Origin: Sulfuricella sp.
GTDB taxonomy: Bacteria > Pseudomonadota > Gammaproteobacteria > Burkholderiales > Sulfuricellaceae
NCBI GenBank assembly: GCA_018336195.1
Contig: JAGXQV010000055.1
Span: forward strand, 1 to 53,162
Length of the DNA: 53,162 nucleotides
Direction of reading: 5' to 3'
Part shown: one piece after another, positions 28,712 to 38,513 of the stretch
Position numbering within the stretch: the first letter of the stretch is position 1
How the letters are laid out: each line of letters opens with the position of its first letter
Made by a program: the position numbers and the translations under genes
The notes under the pieces: generated by a model
What the model was told of the DNA's origin: nothing
Database searches by the model: none
What the model saw: the letters and a program-made list of their open reading frames with translations, nothing else

Positions 28712-28727
28712 CGCAAGGTTCGTGCCA
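28712..28727 (-). promoter_or_regulatory. Sigma54 promoter of the mtoDAB operon
   Basis: On the minus strand TGGCACGAACCTTGCG matches the -24/-12 consensus TGGCACR-N4-TTGCW at every defined position except the last. GG and GC are separated by the required ten bases. Predicted start near 28701, about 56 bases before mtoD. Confidence 0.85.
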
Positions 28728-28877
28728 TTGCTCCGCTAACCTCCTGGACTTCTCCGTTGGCAGGTGACTTGTTCTGATTTTTTCAATAAATAACAGAGGG
28801 GGCGCGTTTTTGTGGAGAGCGATCGGGGCTATTCAAAAAATGTACGGAGCCGTAAATTGATTTGTTGGGGTACGATG

Positions 28878-28895
28878 CGTTACATTTCGGTAACG
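28878..28895. promoter_or_regulatory. Dyad CGTTAC-N6-GTAACG, candidate enhancer site
   Basis: CGTTACATTTCGGTAACG has perfect six-base arms. It stands about 185 bases upstream of the predicted mtoD start and about 120 upstream of the predicted start of the sensory operon, within the normal range for sigma54 activator sites of both. A related pair of half-sites lies at 29158-29197. Confidence 0.6.
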
Positions 28896-28980
28896 TAAAA
28901 TTACAAAACCTAACCCGGTATTACGTTTGTGCTCTGATATGACTGATGTTTTTTTGGACTCGACAGGCTACCGGGCGGGA

Positions 28981-28996
28981 AGGCATGGGAATTGCA
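28981..28996 (+). promoter_or_regulatory. Sigma54 promoter facing the sensory operon
   Basis: AGGCATGGGAATTGCA matches TGGCACR-N4-TTGCW with two mismatches and correct GG-N10-GC spacing. Predicted start near 29007, about 140 bases before the binding-protein gene. Together with 28712-28727 it makes a back-to-back sigma54 promoter pair in the 498-base mtoD/sensor intergenic region, which contains no gene. Confidence 0.65.
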
Positions 28997-29143
28997 CAAT
29001 GCTTAAACATGAAATGTCCCAGTCTCGGAAAGAGGCGTGGCTGACGACTATTTTTTCCGGGTTTTTCGTCATTGCCCTACCGTCTGTGGGGAATCATTGA
29101 AGCAAATGAAACGAGATAACCGTGCATCTATTTACTGGATCTC

Positions 29144-30076
29144 GTGATGTCACCATGCGGTAACGGCAGATTGTCCGGAAATCTCAAGGCGTTACCGTTT
29201 GGTTACGCGGCGGCGGGATGTTTGGCTTTTTCGCGATTCATCGTCGGGTTGGCGCTATGTTTGACGTCCGGGTGGGGGTTCGCCGAGGGCACCCCATCGC
29301 CGCTACGCATCGGCCTGACGCCGGCGATTGTCCACGACCAGGATAATTTCCTGGCGGACTGGCGCGACTATCTGCAGAGCAAGCTGGGGCGTCCGGTGGA
29401 GTTCGTTTCGCGAAAAAACTATCGGGAAATGATGGACTTGCTGAAGCGGAAAAAACTCGATTTTGCCTGGCTGTCGACTTACCCCTACGTTTACCTGGAG
29501 CACTTTCATTACGTTCGTCCAGTCGCCACGCCTTTATACCAGGGACGGCCTTATTACCGCGCTTACCTGATCGTCCCCGCTTCCAACCGTCAAACCGGCT
29601 CGTTGCGGCAACTGAAGAACAAGGTCTTTGCCTATACCGATCCCTTTTCGAATACCGGCTATCTTTTTCCCCGCTATCGCCTGCAAATGGTCGGCGAAAG
29701 CCCGGATGCCTTTTTTCGCAAGACCTTTTTCACTTGGTCGCATCGTGACATCGTCAATGCGGTGGCGCTCGGCCTGGCCGATGGCGGCGCACTCGACAAT
29801 TTCGTGTGGGATGCCTTGGCGAAAAGCCATCCCGATCTGGCCCGGCAAACCCGTATCGTCGAAAAATCCCCGGAATACGGCTTTCCGCCGATCATCGCGC
29901 AAAGCTCAATCAGCCAGGAGGATTTCGCCGCGCTCCAGCGTGTCCTGCTGGATATGGCCAACGACAAGGAAGGCGGCGCGCTGCTCAAGCGCCTCGCTCT
30001 CGACGGTTTCATCGTGCCCGACCCCAAGCTGTACGGCGGTGTCCTGCAGATGATGAAGGCGGTTGGAGATCTATGA
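29144..30076 (+). CDS. PhnD-like periplasmic binding protein, sensory (AioX/ArxX-like)
   Basis: Exported solute-binding protein (about 310 residues) of the phosphate/phosphonate-binding superfamily: RIGLTPAIVHDQD, DFAWLSTYPYVYL and the hallmark YTDPFSNTGYLFP are visible. No ABC permease or ATPase is encoded nearby; instead a kinase and regulator follow with a four-base overlap, as in the AioXSR/ArxXSR arsenite-sensing systems. The mature part contains no cysteine, so thiol-based arsenite binding as in AioX is unlikely and the ligand is open. The start is uncertain: GTG 29144, ATG 29147, or TTG 29222, which would give a compact signal peptide ending at SGWGFA. Confidence 0.85.
   Translation: MMSPCGNGRLSGNLKALPFGYAAAGCLAFSRFIVGLALCLTSGWGFAEGTPSPLRIGLTPAIVHDQDNFLADWRDYLQSKLGRPVEFVSRKNYREMMDLLKRKKLDFAWLSTYPYVYLEHFHYVRPVATPLYQGRPYYRAYLIVPASNRQTGSLRQLKNKVFAYTDPFSNTGYLFPRYRLQMVGESPDAFFRKTFFTWSHRDIVNAVALGLADGGALDNFVWDALAKSHPDLARQTRIVEKSPEYGFPPIIAQSSISQEDFAALQRVLLDMANDKEGGALLKRLALDGFIVPDPKLYGGVLQMMKAVGDL
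29158..29197. promoter_or_regulatory. Second inverted pair of CGGTAACG half-sites
   Basis: CGGTAACG at 29158-29165 and its exact complement CGTTACCG at 29190-29197 repeat the motif of the 28878-28895 dyad. They lie at the 5' end of the binding-protein gene as called, or in its leader if translation starts at 29222. Could be additional regulator sites. Confidence 0.4.
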
Positions 30077-31520
30077 ACTTCTTCCTTAACCTCAGCTTCC
30101 GCTACAAGGTGCCGCTGTGGGGCAGCGTGTTGATCGTCGTCACCGCGCTTGCCGTGTCGGCCTCGTTGATGATGGAATCCTACGACGAGCTCAAGGAGGA
30201 TTTGCTGATCGACTCGAAAATCCTCGGGCGTTCGCTGGCTACCAACCTGTTTCCCGCCTTGCTGCACGACGATATCTGGCATGCCTTCGAAATCGTCAGT
30301 GCGCCGATACTCGACGTTCATTCGACCCAGATCCCCGCCGAGTCGATCCTGGTCGTCGATAATGCCCGCCGCGTGATCGTTTCGGCCCACCCCAAGAAAG
30401 CGCCGATGCTCGCCGACCTGCGCGATCTGGGTTCGGATTACGCGGCGCTTGCCGAACGTATTGCGGCGGGCGGAGAAAATGCCGATTCGGTCGTCGAGTT
30501 GCCCGGCTCCCGATATTATTATTTTCTTACCCCGATTTCCGACGGAAGCACCCAACTTGGCACGCTGATTATCGTTTACCCCCAAAACGTCTTCATGCCG
30601 CGCTTCCTGACCATCGCCGGGCACGGCCTGAGCGTCGGAGCCGTGGTGCTCGCCATCCTGCTCCCCTTCAACTGGTATTGGGGGTGGCGGATGACCTTGC
30701 CGTTGGCGGAATTGACCAGCCGGATGGGGGAGATCGGGCGGCAATGGCCGGCCCGCCTCGATCCCGGTCTATACGCCCACCGCGACGAGCTTGGCCGGTT
30801 GTTCGAGGCGTACAACCAGATGCTCGTCGAACTCAAGGCCAAGCAGGCGCTCGAAGCCCAGGTGGTGCAATCCGAACGGCTGGCGGCGCTGGGCCAGTTG
30901 GCCGCCGGCATCGCCCACGAAATCAACAACCCGCTTTCCGGAATGCTCACCGCCATCGACACCCTCAAGCATCATAGCGACGCCGATCCGCGCACCCTCA
31001 AGACCATGGACCTGATCGAGCGCGGCCTCAGCCACATCAAGGACACCGTGGGTGCGCTGCTGGTCGAGGCGCGAGTGAAAAGCCGCAACTTCGCCCCGCA
31101 GGATATCGAAGACATCCTCACCCTGATTTCGCCGCAGGCCCGCCACAAGGCGCTGCACCTGACCTGGCACAACCAGCTTGGCGAGGAGATCCCGGTACCC
31201 GCCACGCTGTTGCGCCAGATCATCATCAACTTGCTGCTCAACGCCGTGCAGGCTGCCGCGCAACAGGGCGAAGTGGCTTTCGATATCCACCTCAGCGATG
31301 GGTACCTGCATTTCGCGGTGAGCAACGACGGGAAAATGCTCACCGAAGAGCAGATCGCCCATCTTTTCGAACCTTTCTCGCCCTTGAGCGAAGAGGGGCA
31401 CGGTCTCGGTCTGTGGGTCACTTATCAGATCGTCCATCAACTCGGCGGCGTGGTTGCCGTAGCGCGGGAATCCGCCGAGCGGATGCGTTTCACCGTCGAT
31501 ATTCCCTTGGGAGGTTCCCT

Positions 31521-31524
<4 letters not shown>
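30073..31524 (+). CDS. Membrane sensor histidine kinase of the mto-linked system
   Basis: A 483-residue kinase. TM1 (about 15-34), periplasmic sensor region (35-178) and TM2 (180-199) are followed by a HAMP-like linker, then the HisKA domain with phospho-acceptor H282 in GIAHEINNPLSG. The ATP-binding domain has NLLLNAVQAA (N box) and GHGLGLWVTYQIV (G2 box). The start overlaps the binding-protein stop (ATGA) with GGAG upstream. The periplasmic domain probably reads the ligand state of the binding protein and passes phosphate to the response regulator encoded next. Architecture resembles NtrB/AioS kinases that partner with sigma54 regulators. Confidence 0.92.
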
Positions 31525-32858
<1,334 letters not shown>

Positions 32859-32860
32859 AT

Positions 32861-33757
32861 CTACCCCCGCGGATGATGTTCGGCGTGGAGCTTCTGTAGT
32901 CTCTCGCGGGCGACGTGGGTGTAGATTTGGGTGGTCGAGATGTCGGCGTGGCCGAGAAGCATCTGCACCACCCGCAAATCGGCACCGTGGTTGAGCAGGT
33001 GGGTGGCAAAGGCGTGGCGCAGGGTGTGCGGCGACAGGCTCTTGGTGATGCCGGCCCTGCTGGCACGGCGTTTGATGAGATACCAGAAGGCTTGGCGGGT
33101 CATGGCTTCGCCGCGCTGGGTGACGAACAGGGCGTCGCTGCTCCGCCCGCCCAGCAGGGCGGGGCGCTCTTCGCGCAGGTAGCGGGTGACCCACGAATTG
33201 GCTTCTTCGCCGAGTGGCACCAGGCGTTCCTTGCCGCCTTTGCCCATCACCCGTACCACCCCGTCGCTCAGGCTGATTTCGGTGGTTTTTAGGGTGACCA
33301 GTTCGGTGACGCGCAAGCCGCTGGCATAGAGAATCTCCAGCATGGCCCGGTCGCGCAGGTCGAGCAGTGCGGCGATGGGAATGGAGAGCAAGGCGTCGAC
33401 ATCCGCTTCGCTGAGATTTTTCGGCAGGGGGCGCAGTTGCGTGGGCGAGTCGATGCGCAGGGTGGGATCGACGCCGATCTGGCCGGTGCGCAACAGGTAG
33501 CGGTAAAAGCGCTTGAGGCTGGAAAGCTCGCGGCTGGCGGTGCTGGGGCGGGTTTTAGCGACCCGGAACTGGTGCCCCAGATAGGCTTGCAGGTCGGCTT
33601 CGCCGACTTCGAGTAAGAGGTTCTTGCCCTGTGATTTCTCCAGCCACTGGGCGAACAGGGCAAGGTCGCTGCGGTAGCTGTCGAGGGTGTTGCGCGCCAG
33701 GCCGTCTTCCAGCCACAGGGCGTCGCAGAAGCCGTCAAGCAGACTGGCGTTGTTCAT
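32861..33757 (-). CDS. xerD: Site-specific tyrosine recombinase XerD
   Basis: Chromosome dimer resolution recombinase (298 residues) that acts with XerC at dif under control of FtsK. The SAM-like N-terminal domain precedes the catalytic domain with R149 (SGLRVTEL), K173, H244 and R247 (SPHTLRHAFATHLL), H270 (LGHADISTTQ) and nucleophile Y279 (IYTHV). Length is the standard 298. It overlaps ogt by 23 bases and converges with the response regulator gene. No integron or phage features surround it, so it is the housekeeping Xer protein. Confidence 0.95.
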   Translation of the reverse strand: MNNASLLDGFCDALWLEDGLARNTLDSYRSDLALFAQWLEKSQGKNLLLEVGEADLQAYLGHQFRVAKTRPSTASRELSSLKRFYRYLLRTGQIGVDPTLRIDSPTQLRPLPKNLSEADVDALLSIPIAALLDLRDRAMLEILYASGLRVTELVTLKTTEISLSDGVVRVMGKGGKERLVPLGEEANSWVTRYLREERPALLGGRSSDALFVTQRGEAMTRQAFWYLIKRRASRAGITKSLSPHTLRHAFATHLLNHGADLRVVQMLLGHADISTTQIYTHVARERLQKLHAEHHPRG

Positions 33758-34205
33758 GGGCGAGGAGCCAGCGTTTGATGGCTAATGGGTCGCCGTCGCC
33801 GCTGTTCATGAAGCCGCCCAGGCCGGTCCCGCCCACCACTCGGTGACAGGGGATGACCACCGGCAGGGGATTCGCGCCGCACGCCTGTCCCACGGCGCGG
33901 GGGGCGGTGCCGAGCCGGGTTGCGAGTTGGCCGTAGGTGAGGGGCGCGCCCGCCGGGATTTCGCGCAATCCGCGCCAGACTTTTTCGCGAAATGGCGTGC
34001 CGTGGGTTTCGATAGGCAGGTCGAAGCGAAAGTCCGGATCTTTCAGGTAAGCAGCGAGTTGCGCACAGGTTTGCCGTGCGGTGTCATCCTGCGGGGCGAG
34101 CGCGGGGGTGGCGGCGGGGAGGAAGTCGATGCCCACCAGTTTGCCCTGGGCGGTGCGGATGCCCAGCGCGGCGCAAGGCAGGGTGAAAATCGCTTGATAG
34201 GTCAT
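33735..34205 (-). CDS. ogt: Methylated-DNA-protein-cysteine methyltransferase
   Basis: Suicide DNA repair protein (156 residues) that removes methyl groups from O6-methylguanine. The acceptor C120 lies in VVIPCHRVVG, followed by the family segment GGFMNSGDGDPLAIKRWLL. The DNA-binding helix contains TYGQLATRLG and RAVGQACGANPLP. It overlaps both neighbours (4 bases with the upstream TPR-like gene, 23 with xerD), so all three form one unit. Confidence 0.93.
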   Translation of the reverse strand: MTYQAIFTLPCAALGIRTAQGKLVGIDFLPAATPALAPQDDTARQTCAQLAAYLKDPDFRFDLPIETHGTPFREKVWRGLREIPAGAPLTYGQLATRLGTAPRAVGQACGANPLPVVIPCHRVVGGTGLGGFMNSGDGDPLAIKRWLLAHEQRQSA

Positions 34206-35581
34206 GGTTTGAGCAATCCCTCGTAAAGCCGTTGTGCATCTTCTGGAAGATCGGCCCGCATCAGGCTGTCGGCCGCCAGTCGTTGCGCCCGGGTACCCGA
34301 GGCGCGCAGGAAATATTCGGCGGCCTGGGCGTGTTCGCCGCGTGCGGCGGCGGCTTGGCCGAAGGCGATCAATAATTCGCTGCGCCGGGCTTTATCCGCC
34401 GCCTGGATTTGTTCGAGGAGTGGCGCTTCGCCATCCGCCTCGCCGGCAAACAGGCGTACCGCCGTGATATCCAGCCCCTTTCCCATGAGCATCGCGGCCA
34501 GCCGGACCTTGCCGGCATTGCGTATTTCCGCGCTGGCGCCGCGCCGGGCGAGGAAGGCGAACAGGCCACGCGCCGCCAGCGGCTCCGCAGTGGTGTTGTT
34601 CACCGCCAACTCCAGCCACAAGTTGTCCTCGCCGATCAGCAGTTGGGCGCGATTCGCGGATTCCAGACCGAGTTCCTCATAGACTTTCCACAGGGTGGCG
34701 GCCCGCGCTCCGAACAGGCCGTCTTCGCTTACCACGGCGAGGTTGAGGCGACGCTCCAGCGCTTCGACCTGGAGGGCGGAGTTTTTCAGTTGTTCGCCGG
34801 CCAAGCCGATGATTGCCCAGTACCCGGCCAGTTCCCTGCCGGTGGGCTTGGCGGGAGGCAGGGGCGGGGCAAGCTTGATGGGTTTCCTGCTGCTCTTGTC
34901 CGGCAGCGCAAGAGCCGGTGTGGGTGGCTCGATGGCGCCGCGGGCCGCGGCGATGGCGGCTTCCGGGCTGAGTTGGGCGGTTTTCATGCGCACCAGCAGC
35001 TTGAGCGGGGTGTTCTCGGCGAGTTGGGCCAGCCAGTTGGCAGTCTCCGTCACGCCGCCGGCAAGCAGGAGCTGTTCCCCGAAAGCCGTGGTTTCCTCGT
35101 CCGCTAGCGGCGCGTAATCCTGGCGGTAGCGCAGCAAGGCGAGATAGGCGGCGTCGCTGCGGCGTTCGGCGAGATAGCTTCGGATGACCATTCGGCGCGC
35201 TTCTTTGAGTTGAAATTCGCCGCTTTGACCGCTCCACAGGAATTTGGCGGTGAATGTCCTTGCCGCCGTCGGATCGCTCTGTTGCAAGGCCGCACGCGCC
35301 GCCGGCAAATAGAGGGGGGCGGCGACAGCCGGTAGCCCGGCAATGCGCTGCAATACTTCCGGTTCGCGCTGCAATTCGACCAGCAGGGACAGGCGCAAGG
35401 CCTCCCATTCCATCCATTGCGGATCATCGACCCGCGCCGGCTGGTCGCGTTCGACGCGCTGCCAGGCTAGCTGATAGGCGCCGCTACGCGCCAATTGGGT
35501 AGTTACGTCTAGGGAGCTTTCGGCATGGCCGAGGCCGGCTGCCATAGCGAGAAGGATCAGGAGGAGATGACGGAGTCGCAT
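34202..35581 (-). CDS. Exported helical-repeat protein of unknown function
   Basis: A 459-residue protein with a clear signal peptide (MRLRHLLLILLAMAAGLGHA). The remainder is almost entirely alpha-helical and rich in Ala, Leu and Glu, with TPR-like units, for example EHAQAAEYFLRASGTRAQRL near the C-terminus. A Pro/Lys-rich linker interrupts it at about residues 230-250. I do not recognise the family. It is first in a unit with ogt and xerD and overlaps ogt by four bases. A periplasmic scaffold role is possible but unsupported. Confidence 0.7.
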   Translation of the reverse strand: MRLRHLLLILLAMAAGLGHAESSLDVTTQLARSGAYQLAWQRVERDQPARVDDPQWMEWEALRLSLLVELQREPEVLQRIAGLPAVAAPLYLPAARAALQQSDPTAARTFTAKFLWSGQSGEFQLKEARRMVIRSYLAERRSDAAYLALLRYRQDYAPLADEETTAFGEQLLLAGGVTETANWLAQLAENTPLKLLVRMKTAQLSPEAAIAAARGAIEPPTPALALPDKSSRKPIKLAPPLPPAKPTGRELAGYWAIIGLAGEQLKNSALQVEALERRLNLAVVSEDGLFGARAATLWKVYEELGLESANRAQLLIGEDNLWLELAVNNTTAEPLAARGLFAFLARRGASAEIRNAGKVRLAAMLMGKGLDITAVRLFAGEADGEAPLLEQIQAADKARRSELLIAFGQAAAARGEHAQAAEYFLRASGTRAQRLAADSLMRADLPEDAQRLYEGLLKP

Positions 35582-35696
35582 GGAGGCATTTTAACCCGGA
35601 TATTTCATGGGCAGAACGCTGCTCGCTGGGGTTTCCTAAAATTTGCCGGTGTTTCCGGTCGCTATGCAACTCCCGTGTCATGCCGGAACTGGGCAT

Positions 35697-35727
35697 AAAA
35701 AAAGCCGCCTGTTGAGGCGGCTTTTTT
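35697..35727 (-). terminator. Intrinsic terminator after rplS
   Basis: The stem GCCGCC-TGTTGA-GGCGGC is flanked by an A-run and a T-run of at least six, so it can work in either direction. It lies 19 bases beyond the rplS stop and ends the rpsP-rimM-trmD-rplS operon. Confidence 0.93.
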
Positions 35728-35745
35728 CGTTGCAACACAGGCGGC

Positions 35746-36147
35746 TTATTCGGCAGCCGGCGTATCCGCAACGGCTGCGGTCTTGACGCGACGCGCTACC
35801 AGCTTTTCCTTGATGCGTGCCGACTTGCCCGAACGCTCGCGCAGGTAGTACAGCTTGGCGCGGCGCACGTCGCCGCGGCGCTTCAGTTCGATGCTGGCGA
35901 TCAGCGGGGAATAGGTCTGGAAAGTACGCTCGACGCCCTCGCCGGAGGAAATTTTGCGGACGATGAAGGAGGAGTTGAGGCCGCGGTTGCGCTTGGCGAT
36001 CACCACGCCTTCGTAGGCCTGCAGACGCTCGCGTGTGCCTTCCTTTACCTTCACTTGCACCACCACGGTGTCGCCGGGGGCGAACTCGGGGATGGTCTTG
36101 CCCAGGCGGGCGATTTCTTCCTGTTCCAGTTGTGCGATCAAATCCAT
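35746..36147 (-). CDS. rplS: 50S ribosomal protein L19
   Basis: Ribosomal protein (133 residues) at the interface of the two subunits. The sequence [35 protein letters not shown] and [20 protein letters not shown] is diagnostic. It has a slightly longer Ala/Val-rich C-terminal tail than E. coli L19 (115 residues). Last gene of the rpsP-rimM-trmD-rplS operon, preceded by an AAGGAG site. Confidence 0.98.
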   Translation of the reverse strand: MDLIAQLEQEEIARLGKTIPEFAPGDTVVVQVKVKEGTRERLQAYEGVVIAKRNRGLNSSFIVRKISSGEGVERTFQTYSPLIASIELKRRGDVRRAKLYYLRERSGKSARIKEKLVARRVKTAAVADTPAAE

Positions 36148-36167
36148 TTCAAAAACTCCTTGCTTCG

Positions 36168-36950
36168 TTAATTATTGGCATCCTGTTCCTGCTCCAACTG
36201 AAATTCAGCCAGCAGCCCGGATTCCTCTTTTGATAACTGGCGGGCGGCCAATAAATCCGGTCGCCTCAACCAGGTTCTGCCCAGTGATTGCTTCAAACGC
36301 CACTTCACAATCCTGGCATGGTGGCCGGACATCAGGATATCCGGCACCTTTTCGCCCTTGTACACCTCGGGTCGGGTGTAATGGGGGCAATCCAACAAAC
36401 CGTCGACAAACGAGTCCTGCTCCGCCGAATCCGCATCGCCCAACGCACCAGGCAATTGCCGAACCAGGCAATCGAGCAGCACCATCGCCGCCAGTTCGCC
36501 GCCGGACATCACAAAATCGCCCAGCGAAATTTCTTCATCCACTTCGCGCCGCAACAGGCGTTCATCGACGCCTTCATAACGGCTTGCCAGCAGTATCAGG
36601 CCCGGCAGTTGCCCCAACTCCATCACTACTTGATGGGTGAGCGGGCGGCCTTGCGGTGATAGGTGTATCACCCTGGGCACCGCCCCACCAGCCTCGGTCT
36701 GCTTTGCCTTGGCCGCGTGAATCGCCTTTTCCAGCGGTTCCGCCAACATCACCATTCCCGGCCCGCCGCCGTAAGGACGGTCGTCGATGGTGCGGTAATT
36801 GTCGCTGGTGAAATCGCGCGGATTCCACAAGCGCAACGCATACAAGGCGCGTTCCTGAGCTCGGCTGGTCACCCCGTGGCGGGTGATTGCATCGAACATC
36901 GGGGGAAACAGGGTTACGACGTCGTACTGCTTAATAATCGATACCCCAAT
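36168..36950 (-). CDS. trmD: tRNA (guanine37-N1)-methyltransferase TrmD
   Basis: SPOUT-class enzyme that methylates G37 of tRNAs to prevent frameshifting. The knot region is clear: [25 protein letters not shown] and [12 protein letters not shown]. The first ATG (36899) would cut off conserved residues: [11 protein letters not shown] lies in frame just upstream, matching the usual family start that ends in FPEMF. Translation must therefore start at a non-ATG codon. TTG at 36950, inside the rimM end, is used here; ATT at 36935 would give the most typical length. The rest of the sequence is intact and the operon is the standard one. Confidence 0.9.
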   Translation of the reverse strand: MGVSIIKQYDVVTLFPPMFDAITRHGVTSRAQERALYALRLWNPRDFTSDNYRTIDDRPYGGGPGMVMLAEPLEKAIHAAKAKQTEAGGAVPRVIHLSPQGRPLTHQVVMELGQLPGLILLASRYEGVDERLLRREVDEEISLGDFVMSGGELAAMVLLDCLVRQLPGALGDADSAEQDSFVDGLLDCPHYTRPEVYKGEKVPDILMSGHHARIVKWRLKQSLGRTWLRRPDLLAARQLSKEESGLLAEFQLEQEQDANN

Positions 36951-37440
36951 CCACGCGCACCTGACCGGACGGCAAATCGACCTTGATCACATACTGCTCG
37001 ATAAAGGGAATTAGACGTTCCTGTTCGCCCTGTTTTACCACCAGAACGTCATGCGCGCCGGTTTCAAGCAGACTGCTGATGGTGCCCAGCGCCTCGCCTT
37101 GCAGATTCGTTACCGCCAGACCGATCAAATCGGACCAGTAGTATTCGTCGTGACCCGGCTTCGGCAGCAAGGCGCGCGGCACTGCGACCTGTTGTCCCTT
37201 GATGGCGGCTGACGCATTGCGGTCGGCAACCCCGTCAAGTTTCGCGATCAGGGTCGCGCCATGTACCGCGCAATCCGTTACCGCGACCTGACGCCAGGTA
37301 ACGCCATCTCCCAACCACCACTCGGAATATCCGGCAAGTCCGTCGAGTTCATCGGTAAAAGGCTGAATCTTGATCCAGCCCTGAATGCCGAAAGGGGCGG
37401 CAACGCGCCCCATTACCACCAAATTATCAGGCAGCAGCAC
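36931..37440 (-). CDS. rimM: 16S rRNA processing protein RimM
   Basis: Ribosome maturation factor (169 residues) for the 30S head, binding S19. The N-terminal domain begins [20 protein letters not shown] and the PRC-barrel domain contains [20 protein letters not shown]. It overlaps rpsP by 14 bases at its start and probably trmD at its end. Length is normal. Confidence 0.95.
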   Translation of the reverse strand: MLLPDNLVVMGRVAAPFGIQGWIKIQPFTDELDGLAGYSEWWLGDGVTWRQVAVTDCAVHGATLIAKLDGVADRNASAAIKGQQVAVPRALLPKPGHDEYYWSDLIGLAVTNLQGEALGTISSLLETGAHDVLVVKQGEQERLIPFIEQYVIKVDLPSGQVRVDWGIDY

Positions 37441-37669
37441 GCTTGACGATTTTCGCCACGGCGTCGCTTAACTGAGCGCCCTGACCTTGCCAGTAAGCCA
37501 GACGTTCGGCGTTGATGCGCACGGCTTCTTGACCTTCAGTAGCAACCGGGTTGTAGAAGCCAACGCGCTCGATGAAACGGCCATCGCGACGATTGCGCGA
37601 ATCGGCAACCACGACGTTGAAGAACGGGCGCTTTTTGGCACCGCCACGAGAAAGACGAATCACTACCAT
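37427..37669 (-). CDS. rpsP: 30S ribosomal protein S16
   Basis: Ribosomal protein (80 residues) needed for 30S assembly. [20 protein letters not shown] at the ATG of 37669 is the canonical start; an in-frame start six codons upstream is not conserved. First gene of the rpsP-rimM-trmD-rplS operon, divergent from the tRNA-Lys genes. Confidence 0.98.
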   Translation of the reverse strand: MVVIRLSRGGAKKRPFFNVVVADSRNRRDGRFIERVGFYNPVATEGQEAVRINAERLAYWQGQGAQLSDAVAKIVKRAAA

Positions 37670-37796
37670 GTTTTTGACCCTTAACAAAAAAACGCGAACT
37701 GAAAAGGCGGTGATTTTACGTTAGATTCTGCCTGACAACAAGAACTGTTTCTACTCCCCTTCTACTCCCCCGTTCAAACAAAGAATGCGACAGTGC

Positions 37797-37825
37797 TAGA
37801 CAAGAGGAGGGTTGGTAATTATAAT
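37797..37825 (+). promoter_or_regulatory. Sigma70 promoter of the tRNA-Lys pair
   Basis: TAGACA (37797-37802) and TATAAT (37820-37825) are separated by exactly 17 bases. The -10 box ends ten bases before the first tRNA. A near-consensus promoter, as expected for stable RNA. Confidence 0.85.
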
Positions 37826-37835
37826 GCTGCGCTTT

Positions 37836-37911
37836 GGGTCGTTAGCTCAGTCGGTAGAGCAGCGGACTTTTAATCCGTTGGTCGCGTGTTCGAGTCACGC
37901 ACGACCCACCA
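37836..37911 (+). tRNA. tRNA-Lys (anticodon UUU)
   Basis: A 76-base cloverleaf with encoded CCA. Acceptor stem GGGTCGT pairs with ACGACCC; the D arm is GCTCAGTCGGTAGAGC; the anticodon loop is CTTTTAA, giving UUU; the T arm contains GTTCGAGTC. Closely resembles standard bacterial tRNA-Lys. Confidence 0.97.
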
Positions 37912-37940
37912 AAATACTATTATAAAATGCAGCGAATACT

Positions 37941-38016
37941 GGGTTGTTAGCTCAGCTGGTAGAGCAGCGGACTCTTAATCCGTAGGTCGACAGTTCGAAT
38001 CTGTCACAGCCCACCA
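37941..38016 (+). tRNA. tRNA-Lys (anticodon CUU)
   Basis: A 76-base cloverleaf with encoded CCA, 29 bases after the first tRNA. The anticodon loop CTCTTAA gives CUU, reading AAG. Acceptor stem GGGTTGT pairs with ACAGCCC allowing one G-T pair. A dedicated CUU isoacceptor is absent from E. coli but common in GC-rich genomes. Confidence 0.95.
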
Positions 38017-38034
38017 AAAATAAGTAAAGCAGTT

Positions 38035-38062
38035 AGGCCGCTTCTCGAAGCGGCCTTTTTTG
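38035..38062 (+). terminator. Intrinsic terminator after the tRNA-Lys genes
   Basis: The stem GGCCGCTTC-TC-GAAGCGGCC is followed by TTTTTT. It lies 19 bases beyond the second tRNA. Confidence 0.95.
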
Positions 38063-38066
38063 TTTT

Positions 38067-38513
38067 TCGGATACTGTCTAAGAACTTTGTAAGTGGATTT
38101 GCTCAACGTGTGCAGCACTTTCCTTCCGCCTGCAACGGGATTTCTTCTCTGACGCCATTGCAAAGCAAATGCAGGCCGCCGTCCAAACGTGTTGGTGATT
38201 GGCGCCACGTTGATTCTTAGGGGTATCTGTATCAGGCGATTGGATTTGTCAGGTCGGCACGGGCAGGCACAAGTGAATCATTGGTTTGGTGGTGGCTCCC
38301 TCCCACGGGAGGGGTTCCCTTCTTTTGCTCGGTTCTATCCCTCTCGTCTCCCCCTCCGAATACGAAACCGTCAGTGTCCATCAACACCTCCCGCCAAGGC
38401 CGCCAGCGCGCAATCTGGACCGCACAAGAGCCATGGTGAGGGTTCGGTTTGTGGGCCGCCCAGCCTTTGGAGAATCTGCGACAGGTCGGCGAGGGGGGGG
38501 GCAGCTCAGGGGC
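38067..38513. other. Gene-poor stretch between tRNA genes and protease
   Basis: About 450 bases without a credible gene: the open frames present have no recognisable product or ribosome-binding site. It contains the hairpin CCCTCCC-AC-GGGAGGG (38298-38313) and a run of nine G (38493-38501). No duplicated tRNA 3' end that would indicate an attachment site was seen. Confidence 0.5.

Noticed and set aside
29144..30076. Phosphonate ABC transporter interpretation of the PhnD-like protein
   Set aside because: No permease or ATPase gene is nearby; translational coupling to a kinase and regulator indicates a sensory role.
37836..38513. Integrative element attached at tRNA-Lys
   Set aside because: No integrase next to the tRNA genes and no duplicate of a tRNA 3' end was seen; the XerD gene is the housekeeping one in a different unit.
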